Positions 8,682 through 17,704 are shown, numbered from the stretch's first letter. The stretch is 44,951 bases of DNA from Acidobacteriota bacterium (GCA_005808475.1 SYLY01000177.1:1-44951); one strand, 5' to 3'. Notes: generated by a model from the sequence alone, not told the origin. Numbers and translations: made by a program.

Positions 8682-9890
8682 GTGGCAACTTCCATGCTCG
8701 ATTCGCTCATGTCCCTGGTAACGCCTCAGATCGCCGGATCGCTCGCCTCCCGGTTAGGAGAGTCCGAAGGCGCCGTGAAGAACGGCCTGACGGCAAGTTC
8801 GGCATCGCTGCTGAGCGCGCTCGCCAATCGCTCCGGCGACACGGGCTTCCTCAGCCAGATTCTCGGTCTGTTGAACGGACCCGGGGCCTCCGGCCTTCTC
8901 GGTAGTCTCGCCGGAATGGCATCCGGCGGCGGCGCTTCCGAACTCGGTTCCAAGCTCCTGTCCATGGCGCTCGGATCGCAACAATCGGCCGCCACCGATC
9001 TCATCGCGCGGGCGGCGGGCGTCAAGGGTTCGTCGGCCTCCGGCCTGCTGTCGATGGCCGCCCCGCTGGTGCTGGGCTTTCTCGGCAAGCGCGTCAGCGA
9101 AGGATCGCTCAGCGCCGGATCTCTCGGCAAACTGCTGAGCGCCGAGGTCCCGTCGTTGCAGAGTTCGCTTCCCTCCGGATTTGGCGGCATCTTGTCCAGC
9201 CTGTCCGTTTCCTCCGCCTCCGCGGCCCACGCCTCCGAGGAAAAGAGCGGCGGCTGGCTCTGGTCCGTTCTCGCCGGACTGGCTCTGCTGGCCGGGCTCT
9301 ACTGGTTCTTCTCCGGCGGCGCGCCGCCAGTCAAGGACGTTGCTCAGGACGCGGCGAGCAAAGCGGCCCAAACGGCGACTCAGGCGACTTCGTCCGTCAC
9401 CGGTGCCGCCAAATCCGCCTGGGCTGCCCTGGGCGAGTTCTTCAAGCGGAAACTCCCCAACGGCATCGAACTGAACATCCCCCGGCTGGGCGTGGAGAAC
9501 AAACTCGTCGACTTCATCGAAGACGGCGGCAAGATGGTGGACAAGACTACCTGGTTCGACTTCGACCGCCTGCTGTTCGACACCGGCAGCGCCACCTTGC
9601 AGTCCGCTTCCCAGGAGCAACTCGGCAACATCGCCGCGATCCTGAAGGCGTTTCCGAAGGTGAAGATCAAACTCGGCGGCTACACCGATAACGTGGGCGA
9701 CGCGGCGGCGAACATGAAACTGTCCGCCGATCGCGCCAACAACGTCATGGCCGAACTGGTCAAGCTGGGCGTCGAGTCCGGCCGGCTGAGCGCCGAAGGC
9801 TACGGCGACCAGCACCCAGCGGCCGACAACACCACCGAGGAGGGACGCCAGAAGAACCGCCGCATCGCCATGCGCGTCACGGAGAAATAA
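8682..9890 (+). CDS. DUF937 domain protein fused to a C-terminal OmpA-like peptidoglycan-binding domain
   Basis: A 402-residue protein starting with GTG, preceded by AAAGGAG at 8669-8675. Residues about 1-170 are a Leu/Gly/Ser/Ala-rich DUF937-type region (SLMSLVTPQIAGSLASRLGE, AAPLVLGFLGKRV). One membrane segment lies at about 190-207 (WLWSVLAGLALLAGLYWFF), then an Ala/Thr linker. The OmpA C-terminal domain (about 285-400) carries FDRLLFDTGSATL, GYTDNVGDAAANMKLSADRA and NRRIAMRVTEK, with the Asp and Arg used to bind diaminopimelate of peptidoglycan. The protein is probably anchored in the inner membrane with the OmpA domain in the periplasm. The role of the DUF937 part is unknown. Confidence 0.87.
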   Translation: MATSMLDSLMSLVTPQIAGSLASRLGESEGAVKNGLTASSASLLSALANRSGDTGFLSQILGLLNGPGASGLLGSLAGMASGGGASELGSKLLSMALGSQQSAATDLIARAAGVKGSSASGLLSMAAPLVLGFLGKRVSEGSLSAGSLGKLLSAEVPSLQSSLPSGFGGILSSLSVSSASAAHASEEKSGGWLWSVLAGLALLAGLYWFFSGGAPPVKDVAQDAASKAAQTATQATSSVTGAAKSAWAALGEFFKRKLPNGIELNIPRLGVENKLVDFIEDGGKMVDKTTWFDFDRLLFDTGSATLQSASQEQLGNIAAILKAFPKVKIKLGGYTDNVGDAAANMKLSADRANNVMAELVKLGVESGRLSAEGYGDQHPAADNTTEEGRQKNRRIAMRVTEK

Positions 9891-9897
9891 GCGCGAC

Positions 9898-9924
9898 GGG
9901 CGGGTTCGCCGGACGGACCCGCCC
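9898..9924. terminator. Hairpin between convergent genes
   Basis: GGGCGGGT (9898-9905) pairs perfectly with ACCCGCCC (9917-9924) around an 11-nt loop. It sits between the stop of the OmpA-fusion gene and the stop of the convergent sulfatase gene. It lacks a T-tract, so it is a candidate bidirectional terminator or mRNA-end stabiliser rather than a classical terminator. Confidence 0.5.
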
Positions 9925-11384
9925 TACTTCAGCCACTCCCCCGGGAACTCCGCCGCGCCTGACCGGTTGCGGCTCCGCAGCGTCGAAACATTCCCGGCGT
10001 CGGGATACAGCGGGATCGAATCGCCTCCCGTCGACTTCAGCGTCTCGAACATCCGCTTGCTCATCGCCTGCGCGATCGCCTTGTGCGCCGGGCTCAGGAT
10101 CAGATTGCGGGTTTCGAACGGATCTTCGGCGAGGTCGTACAATTCGTCCAGGTCCCACACCCCGTGGGCGCGGATGAATTTGTAGCGATCTTCCCGCAGC
10201 GCGAATATGGTGGGCGTCTGAGGATAGTTCCTCTCCCAGTAGTATTCGTACAGCAGCGATTGCCGCCACCCGGAGGCGTTGCCCCCCAGCACCGGAAGCA
10301 GACTCCGGCCGTCGATGCCTCGCGGAGCCGGCATCCCCGCGGCGGCGAATACGGTGGGCATGATGTCGATGTTGGCCACCATCTCGTTCACCGTCCGCCC
10401 GCCGGAGAACAGCTCCGGGCAACGGGCGAGAAACGGCACCCGCATCGACTCCTCGTACGCCGTCCGCTTGTCGATCAACCCGTGCTCGCCGAACGCGTGG
10501 CCGTTGTCGCCCATGTAAACGATCAGCGTCGAATCGAGTTCCCCCCGCTTCCGTAGCGCTTCCAAAAGGCGGCCCATGCTCTCATCGACGCCGAGCAACG
10601 TCTCGGCGTAGTCTTTGTAGACCGACGCGACGTCCCGCTCGACATGGTAGGGGAAATCGGCGCCGTGCCAACTGTTGCGCTGATTGCGCACCCACATCGG
10701 CCGGTGCGGGAACTCCGTGGCCATCGACTCGGGGTATTTGTACTGGGCGTTCTTGTAGCGCCCCTTGTGGCGATCGGCCGGAATGAAGGTCCCGTGAACC
10801 GCCTTGTGCGACAGGTACAGGAAGTATGGCTTGTCCTTGGGGCGGCCGCCCAACCAGTCGAGCGCGTAATCGGTCAATTCGTCGGTGATGTAGCCCTTTT
10901 GGGGAACGCGCTTGCCGTTGACGTTGAGTCCGTTGGCCGACGGGACGTACGAGCCCTGGCCGCGAAAGCTGACCCAGTGATCGAAACCCGGCTGCGGATC
11001 GTCGGAGGCGTTGCCCATGTGCCACTTTCCGATGAACGCGGTGGCGTAGCCCGCCTTCTGGAGGTCCTGGGTGAAGTAGCGCGTCCCGGGTGGGATGGCG
11101 GTGTTGTTGTCGACGATGCGGTGCGAGTGCGCGTAGCGGCCTGTCAGAATCGACGCCCGGCTGGGCGAGCACAACGCGGTGGTGACGAACGCGTGCTTGC
11201 AGTGGACGCCCTCGCGCGCCAGCGAGTCCAGGTGCGGGGTTTCGAGGAAGGGCTGGGCCTTCAGGAACCCAAGCGCGTCGTACCGGTGGTCGTCGGTGAG
11301 CACGAAGACGACATTTCGCGCCTTGGAGGTTTTCCGCGCGGGAAGCTGAGAGGCAGCGCCGGCCAGGAGTTGTCTTCGGTTCAT
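9924..11384 (-). CDS. Type I sulfatase (alkaline-phosphatase superfamily), exported
   Basis: A 486-residue protein starting MNRRQLLAGAAS, a Tat-like leader. The sulfatase core begins NVVFVLTDDHRYDALG with the paired Asp metal ligands. CSPSRASILTGRYAHSH carries the C-x-P-S-R signature whose Cys is converted to formylglycine. Other landmarks are FIGKWHMGN, YMGDNGHAFGEHG with the C-terminal Asp/Asn calcium ligands, and YEESMRVPFLARCP. The family hydrolyses sulfate esters, often on sulfated polysaccharides. No formylglycine-generating enzyme is visible in the window, so maturation must rely on a gene elsewhere. The substrate is unknown. Confidence 0.92.
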   Translation of the reverse strand: MNRRQLLAGAASQLPARKTSKARNVVFVLTDDHRYDALGFLKAQPFLETPHLDSLAREGVHCKHAFVTTALCSPSRASILTGRYAHSHRIVDNNTAIPPGTRYFTQDLQKAGYATAFIGKWHMGNASDDPQPGFDHWVSFRGQGSYVPSANGLNVNGKRVPQKGYITDELTDYALDWLGGRPKDKPYFLYLSHKAVHGTFIPADRHKGRYKNAQYKYPESMATEFPHRPMWVRNQRNSWHGADFPYHVERDVASVYKDYAETLLGVDESMGRLLEALRKRGELDSTLIVYMGDNGHAFGEHGLIDKRTAYEESMRVPFLARCPELFSGGRTVNEMVANIDIMPTVFAAAGMPAPRGIDGRSLLPVLGGNASGWRQSLLYEYYWERNYPQTPTIFALREDRYKFIRAHGVWDLDELYDLAEDPFETRNLILSPAHKAIAQAMSKRMFETLKSTGGDSIPLYPDAGNVSTLRSRNRSGAAEFPGEWLK

Positions 11385-11606
11385 CGCACTCTAGGGTACA
11401 ACGCCCGCAGCCATGAACAAAAGAACCCGGCGCCCGCTTGGAGGCTCAGGCGCCGGGAACTGTTTCGGCCACTCTCGCGAGTGGCCTCAGTGAATCCAGC
11501 ATCTCGCGGATCGCGCGGAATGGGAAGCCCTCGCCGGTACCGGACCGTAATGACCCCTCGGGAAGACCGGTGTTGCCCGGACCGCTAGAATCGGCCACAA
11601 TCGGAG

Positions 11607-13064
11607 ATGATGAAGTCGCTACTCCCCTTTCTCATGCTCGCGGGCTCGGCCGCCGCCCAAGTCGTCTCCGAGATCAAGATTCGGACCGACGCGGAACCCG
11701 CCCGGATCCGGCCTCTTGAAGAACTCCAGCTTCAGGTAAAGGCCTACTCGGACATTCCCAAGACCGGCGCCGAGGGCACGGACCGGGTACGTCTCAACAA
11801 GGGCGGAGCCAAGGTCCGCCTGGTGACGCCGAACTGCGGCTGGCTTTCGAAGCCGTTCAAGTTCCAAGGCCGCGACGACGAAGCCTTCTACGCCAATCCG
11901 GCGTCGCGGCTCGCCGGCATCATCAGTTCCGTCACCAAGGACTACGTCCTGCAGGACGCCGTCCTGTTTACGGCGCCCGAGCAGCCCGCCAATTGCGAAG
12001 TGGAGGCGGAACTCGAGGGCAAGAGCGTCAAGTTGACAATTCAAGTGACGAATGAAGTTTCGGCGCGTAGGAAACAGGAAAACAAGACTTTCGACCCCGA
12101 AGAAAGGATATCTGACCCCTACCGCTACCTTGCCGAACACTGGGCGCCGCTCTTCGCCGCGGAGACCTGGTTCCAGCCCAAGTCCGACATGGCGGCCCGG
12201 TTCGACTTCGATGGCGACTGGCAGGGCGACAACAACTGGGACAATCTGGAGACCGGCAGCTCCCAGGCCTTCGTCTACTACGCCGCCATGGAGACGGCCA
12301 CGCACTGGTTCCTGATCTACAACGTGTTCCACCCGCGGGACTACTCCGACAAGTGTGTCGCCGGAAGCTGCCATGAGAACGACAACGAGGGGCTGATCCT
12401 GACGGTGAAGAAGGACGGCTCGGAATTCGGCCAACTCCAGGTGCTGGAATCGCTCGCTCATAATAATGTCTACGCCGCCGTGCTCGACGATCGCATCAAG
12501 AACGGGGTTCACGGCGTCGAAGGGCGGATCGAGTTGCACGACGGGAGCCACCCCATCGCGTTCATCGAGTCCGGCGGCCATGGGATCTATCCGGGCGCAT
12601 CGCGGAAGCACTCCCGCTTCTCCCAAGGCAAATTCTCCATTGGGACTGGCATCACATACGTATATAAGGGGGTTGCGGAGCGGCCCAAGCACGCCGACGA
12701 CAAGCTGGTCGGCTACGAATTGCTGCCGATCTACAACCACTGGTGGCTTCGCGGTACCGAGGGAGCGAACTGGCGGGAACGCAGTTTCGACGACTTCTAC
12801 CAATACCAGCCATTCGGCAACCGTCCCGGCATTCCCGCGGCGGCAGGCAAGATCAGCGCGGCCTTCCTCGGCCGGAAAGAAGCCTCCAACAAGGCGCGGC
12901 CCTTCTGGGGATGGTTCGACAACGCCACCAAAAAGCGAAATCTACTCAACAACGGGCAGTGGGCGCTCGATCCGGCCTACGCGGTGAGCCGGGGAGTCCG
13001 CTTTCCGGCCGGCGAAGAGCCCTCCGCCGACTATACTTTTAATCCCTACCTCGGAGTCGAATGA
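11607..13064 (+). CDS. Secreted protein of unknown function
   Basis: A 485-residue protein with a clear signal peptide (MMKSLLPFLMLAGSAAAQ). Residues about 20-140 look like an Ig-like beta domain. A larger domain follows with YLAEHWAPLFAAETWF, a Ca-loop-like FDFDGDWQGDNNWD, CHENDNEGLILTV, IESGGHGIYPG and LLPIYNHWWLRG. The His/Asp/Glu-rich motifs and the order of segments faintly recall Vps62-related and NPP1-type secreted beta-sandwich proteins, which share a metal-binding His-acid motif. That resemblance is my inference and is weak. The gene stands alone. GGAG lies a few bases upstream, and either of the two consecutive ATGs (11607, 11610) could be used. Confidence 0.8.
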   Translation: MMKSLLPFLMLAGSAAAQVVSEIKIRTDAEPARIRPLEELQLQVKAYSDIPKTGAEGTDRVRLNKGGAKVRLVTPNCGWLSKPFKFQGRDDEAFYANPASRLAGIISSVTKDYVLQDAVLFTAPEQPANCEVEAELEGKSVKLTIQVTNEVSARRKQENKTFDPEERISDPYRYLAEHWAPLFAAETWFQPKSDMAARFDFDGDWQGDNNWDNLETGSSQAFVYYAAMETATHWFLIYNVFHPRDYSDKCVAGSCHENDNEGLILTVKKDGSEFGQLQVLESLAHNNVYAAVLDDRIKNGVHGVEGRIELHDGSHPIAFIESGGHGIYPGASRKHSRFSQGKFSIGTGITYVYKGVAERPKHADDKLVGYELLPIYNHWWLRGTEGANWRERSFDDFYQYQPFGNRPGIPAAAGKISAAFLGRKEASNKARPFWGWFDNATKKRNLLNNGQWALDPAYAVSRGVRFPAGEEPSADYTFNPYLGVE

Positions 13065-13146
13065 GGCCCGTTTCGGCACCGAACCGTCCCAGCCACCACA
13101 ACATGTAGTGCTAGACCTGAACTAGACACTGAACCCTGTAGACCGC

Positions 13147-13175
13147 TTTACTTTTCGCTCGCGTTCCGATACTAT
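13147..13175 (+). promoter_or_regulatory. Candidate sigma-70 promoter for smc
   Basis: TTTACT (13147-13152) and TACTAT (13170-13175) are separated by exactly 17 bp. Each matches the consensus at four of six positions. They lie about 70 bp upstream of the smc start, in a 178-bp gap with no gene. Confidence 0.4.
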
Positions 13176-13242
13176 TGGGAGGTCGTTACTCCCCCGAGAC
13201 GCGGCCGTTGGCCCAAGACTTTTCCTGGAGGGCCCAAACCCC

Positions 13243-16200
13243 TTGTTAAGACTGAAGCGCGTCGAGATCCACGGTTTCAAGTCGTTCTGCGACCGAACCG
13301 AAATGAGATTCCACGGCACCGGCATCGCCGCCGTCGTGGGACCGAACGGATGCGGCAAGTCGAACCTCAGCGATGCAATTAGCTGGGTTCTCGGCGAGCA
13401 ATCCGCCAAGTCATTGCGTGGCAGCAGGATGGAAGATGTAATCTTCGCTGGCACTCGAGACCGAAAACCGCTGTCGATGGCCCAGGTCACGATGACCATG
13501 GTGGACCCTCGCGAAGAGACCGTCCAACCGGTCGTTCTCGGGGAATCCAACGGCCACGCCAACGGGCATGCGAATGGCCATGCCAACGGGCATGCAAACG
13601 GTCACGCGAATGGAACCAACGGCCACGCCGCCCCCAAAGGGCCGCGTGAGATCACCATTACCCGCCGGCTCTACCGCAGCGGCGAGAGCGAGTACCTGAT
13701 CGACGGGAAGCTCGCCCGCCTCCGCGACATCCAGGACCTGTTCATCGGAACCGGCCTTGGACCGGAAAGCTACGCGATCATCGAGCAGGGCCGCATCGGC
13801 CAGCTCCTCAGTTCCAAGCCGCACGACCGGCGCGCCGTCATCGAGGAAGCCGCCGGAATCGGCAAGTTCAAAACCAAGCGCCGCCTCGCCGAAGCGAAGC
13901 TGGAAAGCGCGAAGCAGAACCTGTCGCGTGTGTTCGACATCCTCGAGGAAGTCGGCCGGCAGGCGAACTCGCTGAAGCGGCAGGCCGCCAAGGCCAAACG
14001 CTACCAGGAACTGCACCAGGAACTGGTGGTCCAGTTGCGCGTGTCGTTGAGCGGCAAGTACCGGATGCTCGAGCGCGAAGCCACCAAAATCGCCATCGAT
14101 CTCAATCAGGCGAATTCGCACTTCCAGAACCTCTCCGAACAGGTCGGTATAAAGGAAGCCGAACAGACCGGCCTGCTCGAACGGAACTACGCCGTCGAAG
14201 GCGAACTCACTCGCACGCGGGAAAAGCTGTCGCAACTCCGGCTGGAAGGCGAGCGCACGCGCGGCCGCATCGAATCGCAGGCGCGCGAGATCGGCAACAT
14301 GGAGGCGCGCCTCGGGCAGGGCGAATCCGATGGGCTCCAACTGGAGCAGCGGTTCGAGCAGATCGGCCGCGAGATCGAGGAGCACTCGCAGCGGCTGGCC
14401 AAACTCGAGGAAGAATCGGCCGTCACCCGCGACCAACTGAACGAGAAGACCCGCCACCGGGATTCCGCTCAGGCGGAGCTGCGCGAGCACGAACAACAGA
14501 TCGAGCACGGCCGGCAGTCGATTCTGCGGCTGCTGGGAGAGGTCTCGAACCTCAAGAACCAGCTCGCTCAGATGGAAGGCTTCTTCCAGTCGATCGAACG
14601 CGACCGCTCGCGCCTGACGCGCGAGGAGCAGATGGCAGCCGCCGATCTCGAGCGGCTGGAAGGGCGGAAGAAGGAAGTCGGCGAGGCGCTGTCGAAGCGG
14701 CAGATGGAACTCGAGTCGCTGGCGGATCGCCGCCGCCGGCTCGACGAAGAGCTGGCTTCGGGCAGGGGCGCCGCCACTCAGGCTCGCCGCGATCAGGAGA
14801 CCCTCCGCGCGGAGGCCTCCCGCCTCAAGGCGCGCATGGATTCGCTCGGAGAAGTCCTTTCGCATCGCTCATATACCACCGATTCTGTCAAGCGTCTCTT
14901 TACGGCTCTCGAAAAGGGCAAGGCGCAGGATCTGAAGCCGACCGGCGTGCTCGCCGACTTCATCGAGGTCGACTCGCAGTGGGAAAAGGCGGCGGAAGAG
15001 TTCCTGCACGAGGAGCTCGAGTACGTGGTGGTCCACACGCGCGATCAGGCGGAGCGCGGCATCGATCTGATGCGCACCGATCTCGACGGCCGCGCCACGT
15101 TCCTGATCCACCCGGAACCGGGCGATCCGATGGCTTCCCTGCCCGCCATGCAGCCCGCCCTCGGACCCGAGACCGGCATCGTGGCGGGCCTCAGCGACGT
15201 GCTTCGGATGACGAACGGTCTGACCCAGGCGCCCGCTTCCTTGATCCCCCGGCTGGCTCGTTGCTTCATCGCCGAGAACCGGCAGGCGGCGCAACGGCTC
15301 TCGAGCCAGTATCCGGACTTCTACTTCCTGCTCGGCGACGGCGTCTGCTACCACGGACACGCCGTCAGCGGCGGACGCAAGACGGGCTCCGGTCCGCTCG
15401 CGTTGAAGCGCGAACTGCGCGAAATCACGACGCAGGAAGGCCAGAAGCAGAAAGCGTTGGCGCAGACCACCGGCAGACTCCACACTCTCGAGGAAGAGAT
15501 CGCCAGGCTGGCCGAAGAGCTCGAGGCGTTGCGCGGAATGCAACAGGGCCAGGAGCGCGAGGCTGTCGCGCTCGATCATGAGAACCGTCGGCTGGCGGAA
15601 GAGTTCTCGCGCACCAATTCCAAATTGTCGGTATCGCGCCTGGAACTCCAGCGGCTGGAAAAGGAAGGCGCGCAGGCGGTGGAGCGGCGCGACAACGCCC
15701 AAAAGCTGGTCTCGGAAAAGGATGCAATCCGCGCCACTCGCGAGGCCGAGATCGCCGAGTTCCGCCAGGTGCTGGACGAACGGCAGCGCCGCATGGCCCA
15801 CCTCACCGAAGAGCATTCCGCTCTGCGGATTCAGCTCGCCGAGCGCGAGGAGCGCCGCCGGGCCGAAGGCAACGCGATGGAGCGGCTGCGGCATCATCAG
15901 CAGGATCTGGCCCGGCGGCGCGAGTCGCTGAGCCAGGAGATGGAACGGTTGGGCGTCGCGCGGCAGCGGATGCTCAACGACAACATGACGCTCGACGAGA
16001 CCGCCGCCAAGGTAGGAGCGGAGATCGAGTCGACCGCGAAGATCGTGGCCGAGTTCGCCCGCCAGGAACAGGAACTGCGTGAGGCGCTTACCGCGACGGA
16101 CGAGTACGTCAAGGTGCTCCGCGCCGAGGCCCAGTCGGCGCAGACCAAACGGACGCAAATCGAACTGCATTTGGTGGAGCGGCGCGCCGAACTGAAGTTC

Positions 16201-16977
16201 CTCGAGGAGACCTCGCAGAAGGAACTGAAGGTTTCCCTCGAGGAGCTGACCGGCGGCGATGAGCAGCCTCTCGACGAGGTCGGATTGCTCGAGGCCGAGG
16301 AGAAGGTTCAGTCGTTGAAAACGAAGATCGAAAACCTCGGACCGGTCAACCCCGATGCGTTGCAGGAGTTCGAGGAGGCGCAGCAGCGCTACGACTTCCT
16401 CAACGCGCAACGGCAGGACCTGCTCGACTCCATCCGCGACACCGAGAAGGCGATCCACGAGATCGACGTCGAATCGCGCAAGCGCTTCACCGAGGCGTTC
16501 GAGGCAATCAACGCGTCGTTCAAGGAGACGTTCACCAAGCTGTTCGGCGGCGGCATGGCCGAGATGCGGCTGACCGACGAGGCCAACGTGAACGACTCCG
16601 GCATCGACATCGTCGCGTCGCCTCCGGGCAAGCGTCTGCAGAACGTCCTGCTGCTGTCGGGCGGCGAGAAAGCCCTAACGGCTCTATCGCTTCTGATGGC
16701 GGTGTTCAAGTACACCCCGAGCCCCTTCTGCATGCTCGACGAAGTGGACGCCCCGCTCGACGAACCGAACATCCAGCGGCTGATGGGGCTGTTGAAGGAG
16801 ATGTCGGCGGGTACGCAGTTCGTGATCATCACCCATGCCAAGCGGACGATGGAAGCGGCTCAGGCGTTGTACGGAGTGACGATGCAAGAGCCGGGCGTCT
16901 CCAAGTTGGTATCGGTGCGATTCAGCACGCCTCCTCCCCCGGCGCCAGCCGGCCAATTGGCCGCGGCGAGGGCGTGA
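13243..16977 (+). CDS. smc: Chromosome segregation ATPase SMC
   Basis: A 1244-residue SMC protein. It uses a TTG start (13243), supported by GGAGGG at 13227-13232 and by the family-typical first residues LRLKRVEIHGFKSFCDRT. The N-terminal head has Walker A GPNGCGKSNL near residue 32. Two long coiled coils (about 190-510 and 700-1050) flank a hinge at about 525-690. The C-terminal head has the ABC signature LLSGGEKALTALSLLMAVF near 1135 and Walker B FCMLDEVDAPLDEPN. SMC dimers with ScpA and ScpB organise and segregate the chromosome. Oddly, a loop of the N-terminal head contains five Asn-Gly-His-Ala units plus a partial unit (residues 103-129) before the conserved ITRRLYRSGESEYLIDG. Confidence 0.97.
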   Translation: MLRLKRVEIHGFKSFCDRTEMRFHGTGIAAVVGPNGCGKSNLSDAISWVLGEQSAKSLRGSRMEDVIFAGTRDRKPLSMAQVTMTMVDPREETVQPVVLGESNGHANGHANGHANGHANGHANGTNGHAAPKGPREITITRRLYRSGESEYLIDGKLARLRDIQDLFIGTGLGPESYAIIEQGRIGQLLSSKPHDRRAVIEEAAGIGKFKTKRRLAEAKLESAKQNLSRVFDILEEVGRQANSLKRQAAKAKRYQELHQELVVQLRVSLSGKYRMLEREATKIAIDLNQANSHFQNLSEQVGIKEAEQTGLLERNYAVEGELTRTREKLSQLRLEGERTRGRIESQAREIGNMEARLGQGESDGLQLEQRFEQIGREIEEHSQRLAKLEEESAVTRDQLNEKTRHRDSAQAELREHEQQIEHGRQSILRLLGEVSNLKNQLAQMEGFFQSIERDRSRLTREEQMAAADLERLEGRKKEVGEALSKRQMELESLADRRRRLDEELASGRGAATQARRDQETLRAEASRLKARMDSLGEVLSHRSYTTDSVKRLFTALEKGKAQDLKPTGVLADFIEVDSQWEKAAEEFLHEELEYVVVHTRDQAERGIDLMRTDLDGRATFLIHPEPGDPMASLPAMQPALGPETGIVAGLSDVLRMTNGLTQAPASLIPRLARCFIAENRQAAQRLSSQYPDFYFLLGDGVCYHGHAVSGGRKTGSGPLALKRELREITTQEGQKQKALAQTTGRLHTLEEEIARLAEELEALRGMQQGQEREAVALDHENRRLAEEFSRTNSKLSVSRLELQRLEKEGAQAVERRDNAQKLVSEKDAIRATREAEIAEFRQVLDERQRRMAHLTEEHSALRIQLAEREERRRAEGNAMERLRHHQQDLARRRESLSQEMERLGVARQRMLNDNMTLDETAAKVGAEIESTAKIVAEFARQEQELREALTATDEYVKVLRAEAQSAQTKRTQIELHLVERRAELKFLEETSQKELKVSLEELTGGDEQPLDEVGLLEAEEKVQSLKTKIENLGPVNPDALQEFEEAQQRYDFLNAQRQDLLDSIRDTEKAIHEIDVESRKRFTEAFEAINASFKETFTKLFGGGMAEMRLTDEANVNDSGIDIVASPPGKRLQNVLLLSGGEKALTALSLLMAVFKYTPSPFCMLDEVDAPLDEPNIQRLMGLLKEMSAGTQFVIITHAKRTMEAAQALYGVTMQEPGVSKLVSVRFSTPPPPAPAGQLAAARA
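13549..13629 (+). repeat. In-frame 12-bp tandem repeat encoding Asn-Gly-His-Ala units inside smc
   Basis: Five consecutive 12-bp units (13549, 13561, 13573, 13585, 13597) each encode NGHA, followed by NGTNGHA up to 13629. The units differ at synonymous third positions (AAC/AAT, GGC/GGG/GGT, CAC/CAT, GCC/GCG/GCA) while the peptide is identical. The repeat lengthens a surface loop of the N-terminal ATPase head. Confidence 0.9.
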
Positions 16978-16980
16978 TGC

Positions 16981-17028
16981 CGGTCCGGGCCGCCTGTTCC
17001 TCCCGGGGAATCGGGCGGCCCGGGACCG
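16981..17028 (+). terminator. smc: GC-rich hairpin after smc
   Basis: CGGTCCGGGCCGCC (16981-16994) pairs with GGCGGCCCGGGACCG (17014-17028) with one bulged base and a 19-nt loop, starting 4 bp after the smc stop. No strong T-run follows. A near-identical copy lies at 30111-30157 in the duplicated segment. Confidence 0.55.
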
Positions 17029-17094
17029 ATTTCTGGTATCCGATTCGATAGTGACTCCCGGATCGGATCGGTGAGCATCGGCGGTCGAAGCGGG

Positions 17095-17427
17095 CTAGTC
17101 GATGCCCTCGCGCTCGAAGAGCGTCGCAAGATCCTGCGCTCCATGGAGAAGGCGAAGGATTTCGATTCGGTCATCGTAAGGCTGATAGAAAATCAGGAAC
17201 TTGTCAAAGCGCTCGCTCACCCGGATCGTACGGGCGGTGATCAACCGCGGATGCCGGACTTTGCAATGCCATCCGATCTCTGGACGGGTGCCAAGCACCG
17301 TGAAAGTCTCGAATACTTCTCTGAGGAAGCGAAGGCCGATGTCTGGTCCGGCCTGCCCGGCGAGGTAGTCGGCGATTTCGTCGATATCCCGATCAGCCCG
17401 TGGGCGGACGACAAATCCACATCTCAC
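17095..17427 (-). CDS. ParE/RelE-superfamily toxin of a type II toxin-antitoxin pair
   Basis: A 110-residue protein if it starts at the GTG at 17427, which overlaps the antitoxin stop by 4 nt (GTGA). An upstream ATG at 17484 is in frame but lies inside the antitoxin gene. The sequence has the ParE pattern: VVRPRADRDIDEIADYLAGQAGPDIGLRF written in parts as RPRADRDIDEIADYL and GPDIGLRFLREV, then LGTRPEIGWHC, TARTIRVSERFDKFLIFYQP and DRIEILRLLHGAQDL. The core strand FLIFYQPYDDRIEILRLLHG fits the family fold. ParE toxins inhibit DNA gyrase and RelE toxins cleave mRNA; the target here is not determined. A decayed copy lies at 30214-30346. Confidence 0.88.
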   Translation of the reverse strand: MRCGFVVRPRADRDIDEIADYLAGQAGPDIGLRFLREVFETFTVLGTRPEIGWHCKVRHPRLITARTIRVSERFDKFLIFYQPYDDRIEILRLLHGAQDLATLFEREGID

Positions 17428-17696
17428 CGCATGCCCGTCATCTTGGCGTGGCGTTCGAGGAGTTGCGTCCGCTTGCGTTCCCAATATTCGGGGGTTATCT
17501 CGATCGGCTCGCCGGAGTCCAGCCCCTCGAGCAATCGGGCTTCGAGAGTCTCCTCAGCCCGGCGCTTTTGATCGTCGCGAATGAGCGCCCCAATGTACTC
17601 ACTCGGCGTGGCGAAACCCGCGGATTCGACCTGGTCCTCCACGAAGTCTTTCATCGTTTGCGGCATGGAGATATTCAGAGACGTCAGACTGCTCAT
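17424..17696 (-). CDS. ParD-like ribbon-helix-helix antitoxin
   Basis: A 90-residue protein starting MSSLTSLNISMPQTMKDFVE. The N-terminal strand and helices (about residues 5-45, including SAGFATPSEYIGALIRDDQKRR) match ParD/CC2985-type ribbon-helix-helix DNA-binding antitoxins. The charged C-terminal tail (EITPEYWERKRTQLLERHAK) would wrap the toxin. I chose the ATG at 17696 because the candidate promoter at 17705-17733 places the transcript start just upstream; ATGs at 17723 and 17714 would fall inside that promoter. It precedes the toxin gene with a 4-nt overlap, the usual order for an autoregulated pair. Confidence 0.88.
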   Translation of the reverse strand: MSSLTSLNISMPQTMKDFVEDQVESAGFATPSEYIGALIRDDQKRRAEETLEARLLEGLDSGEPIEITPEYWERKRTQLLERHAKMTGMR

Positions 17697-17704
17697 AGTC
17701 ACAA

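Noticed and set aside
13549-13629. Short regular repeats considered as a CRISPR-like array
   Set aside because: The 12-bp units have no spacers and encode a peptide repeat in frame within smc.
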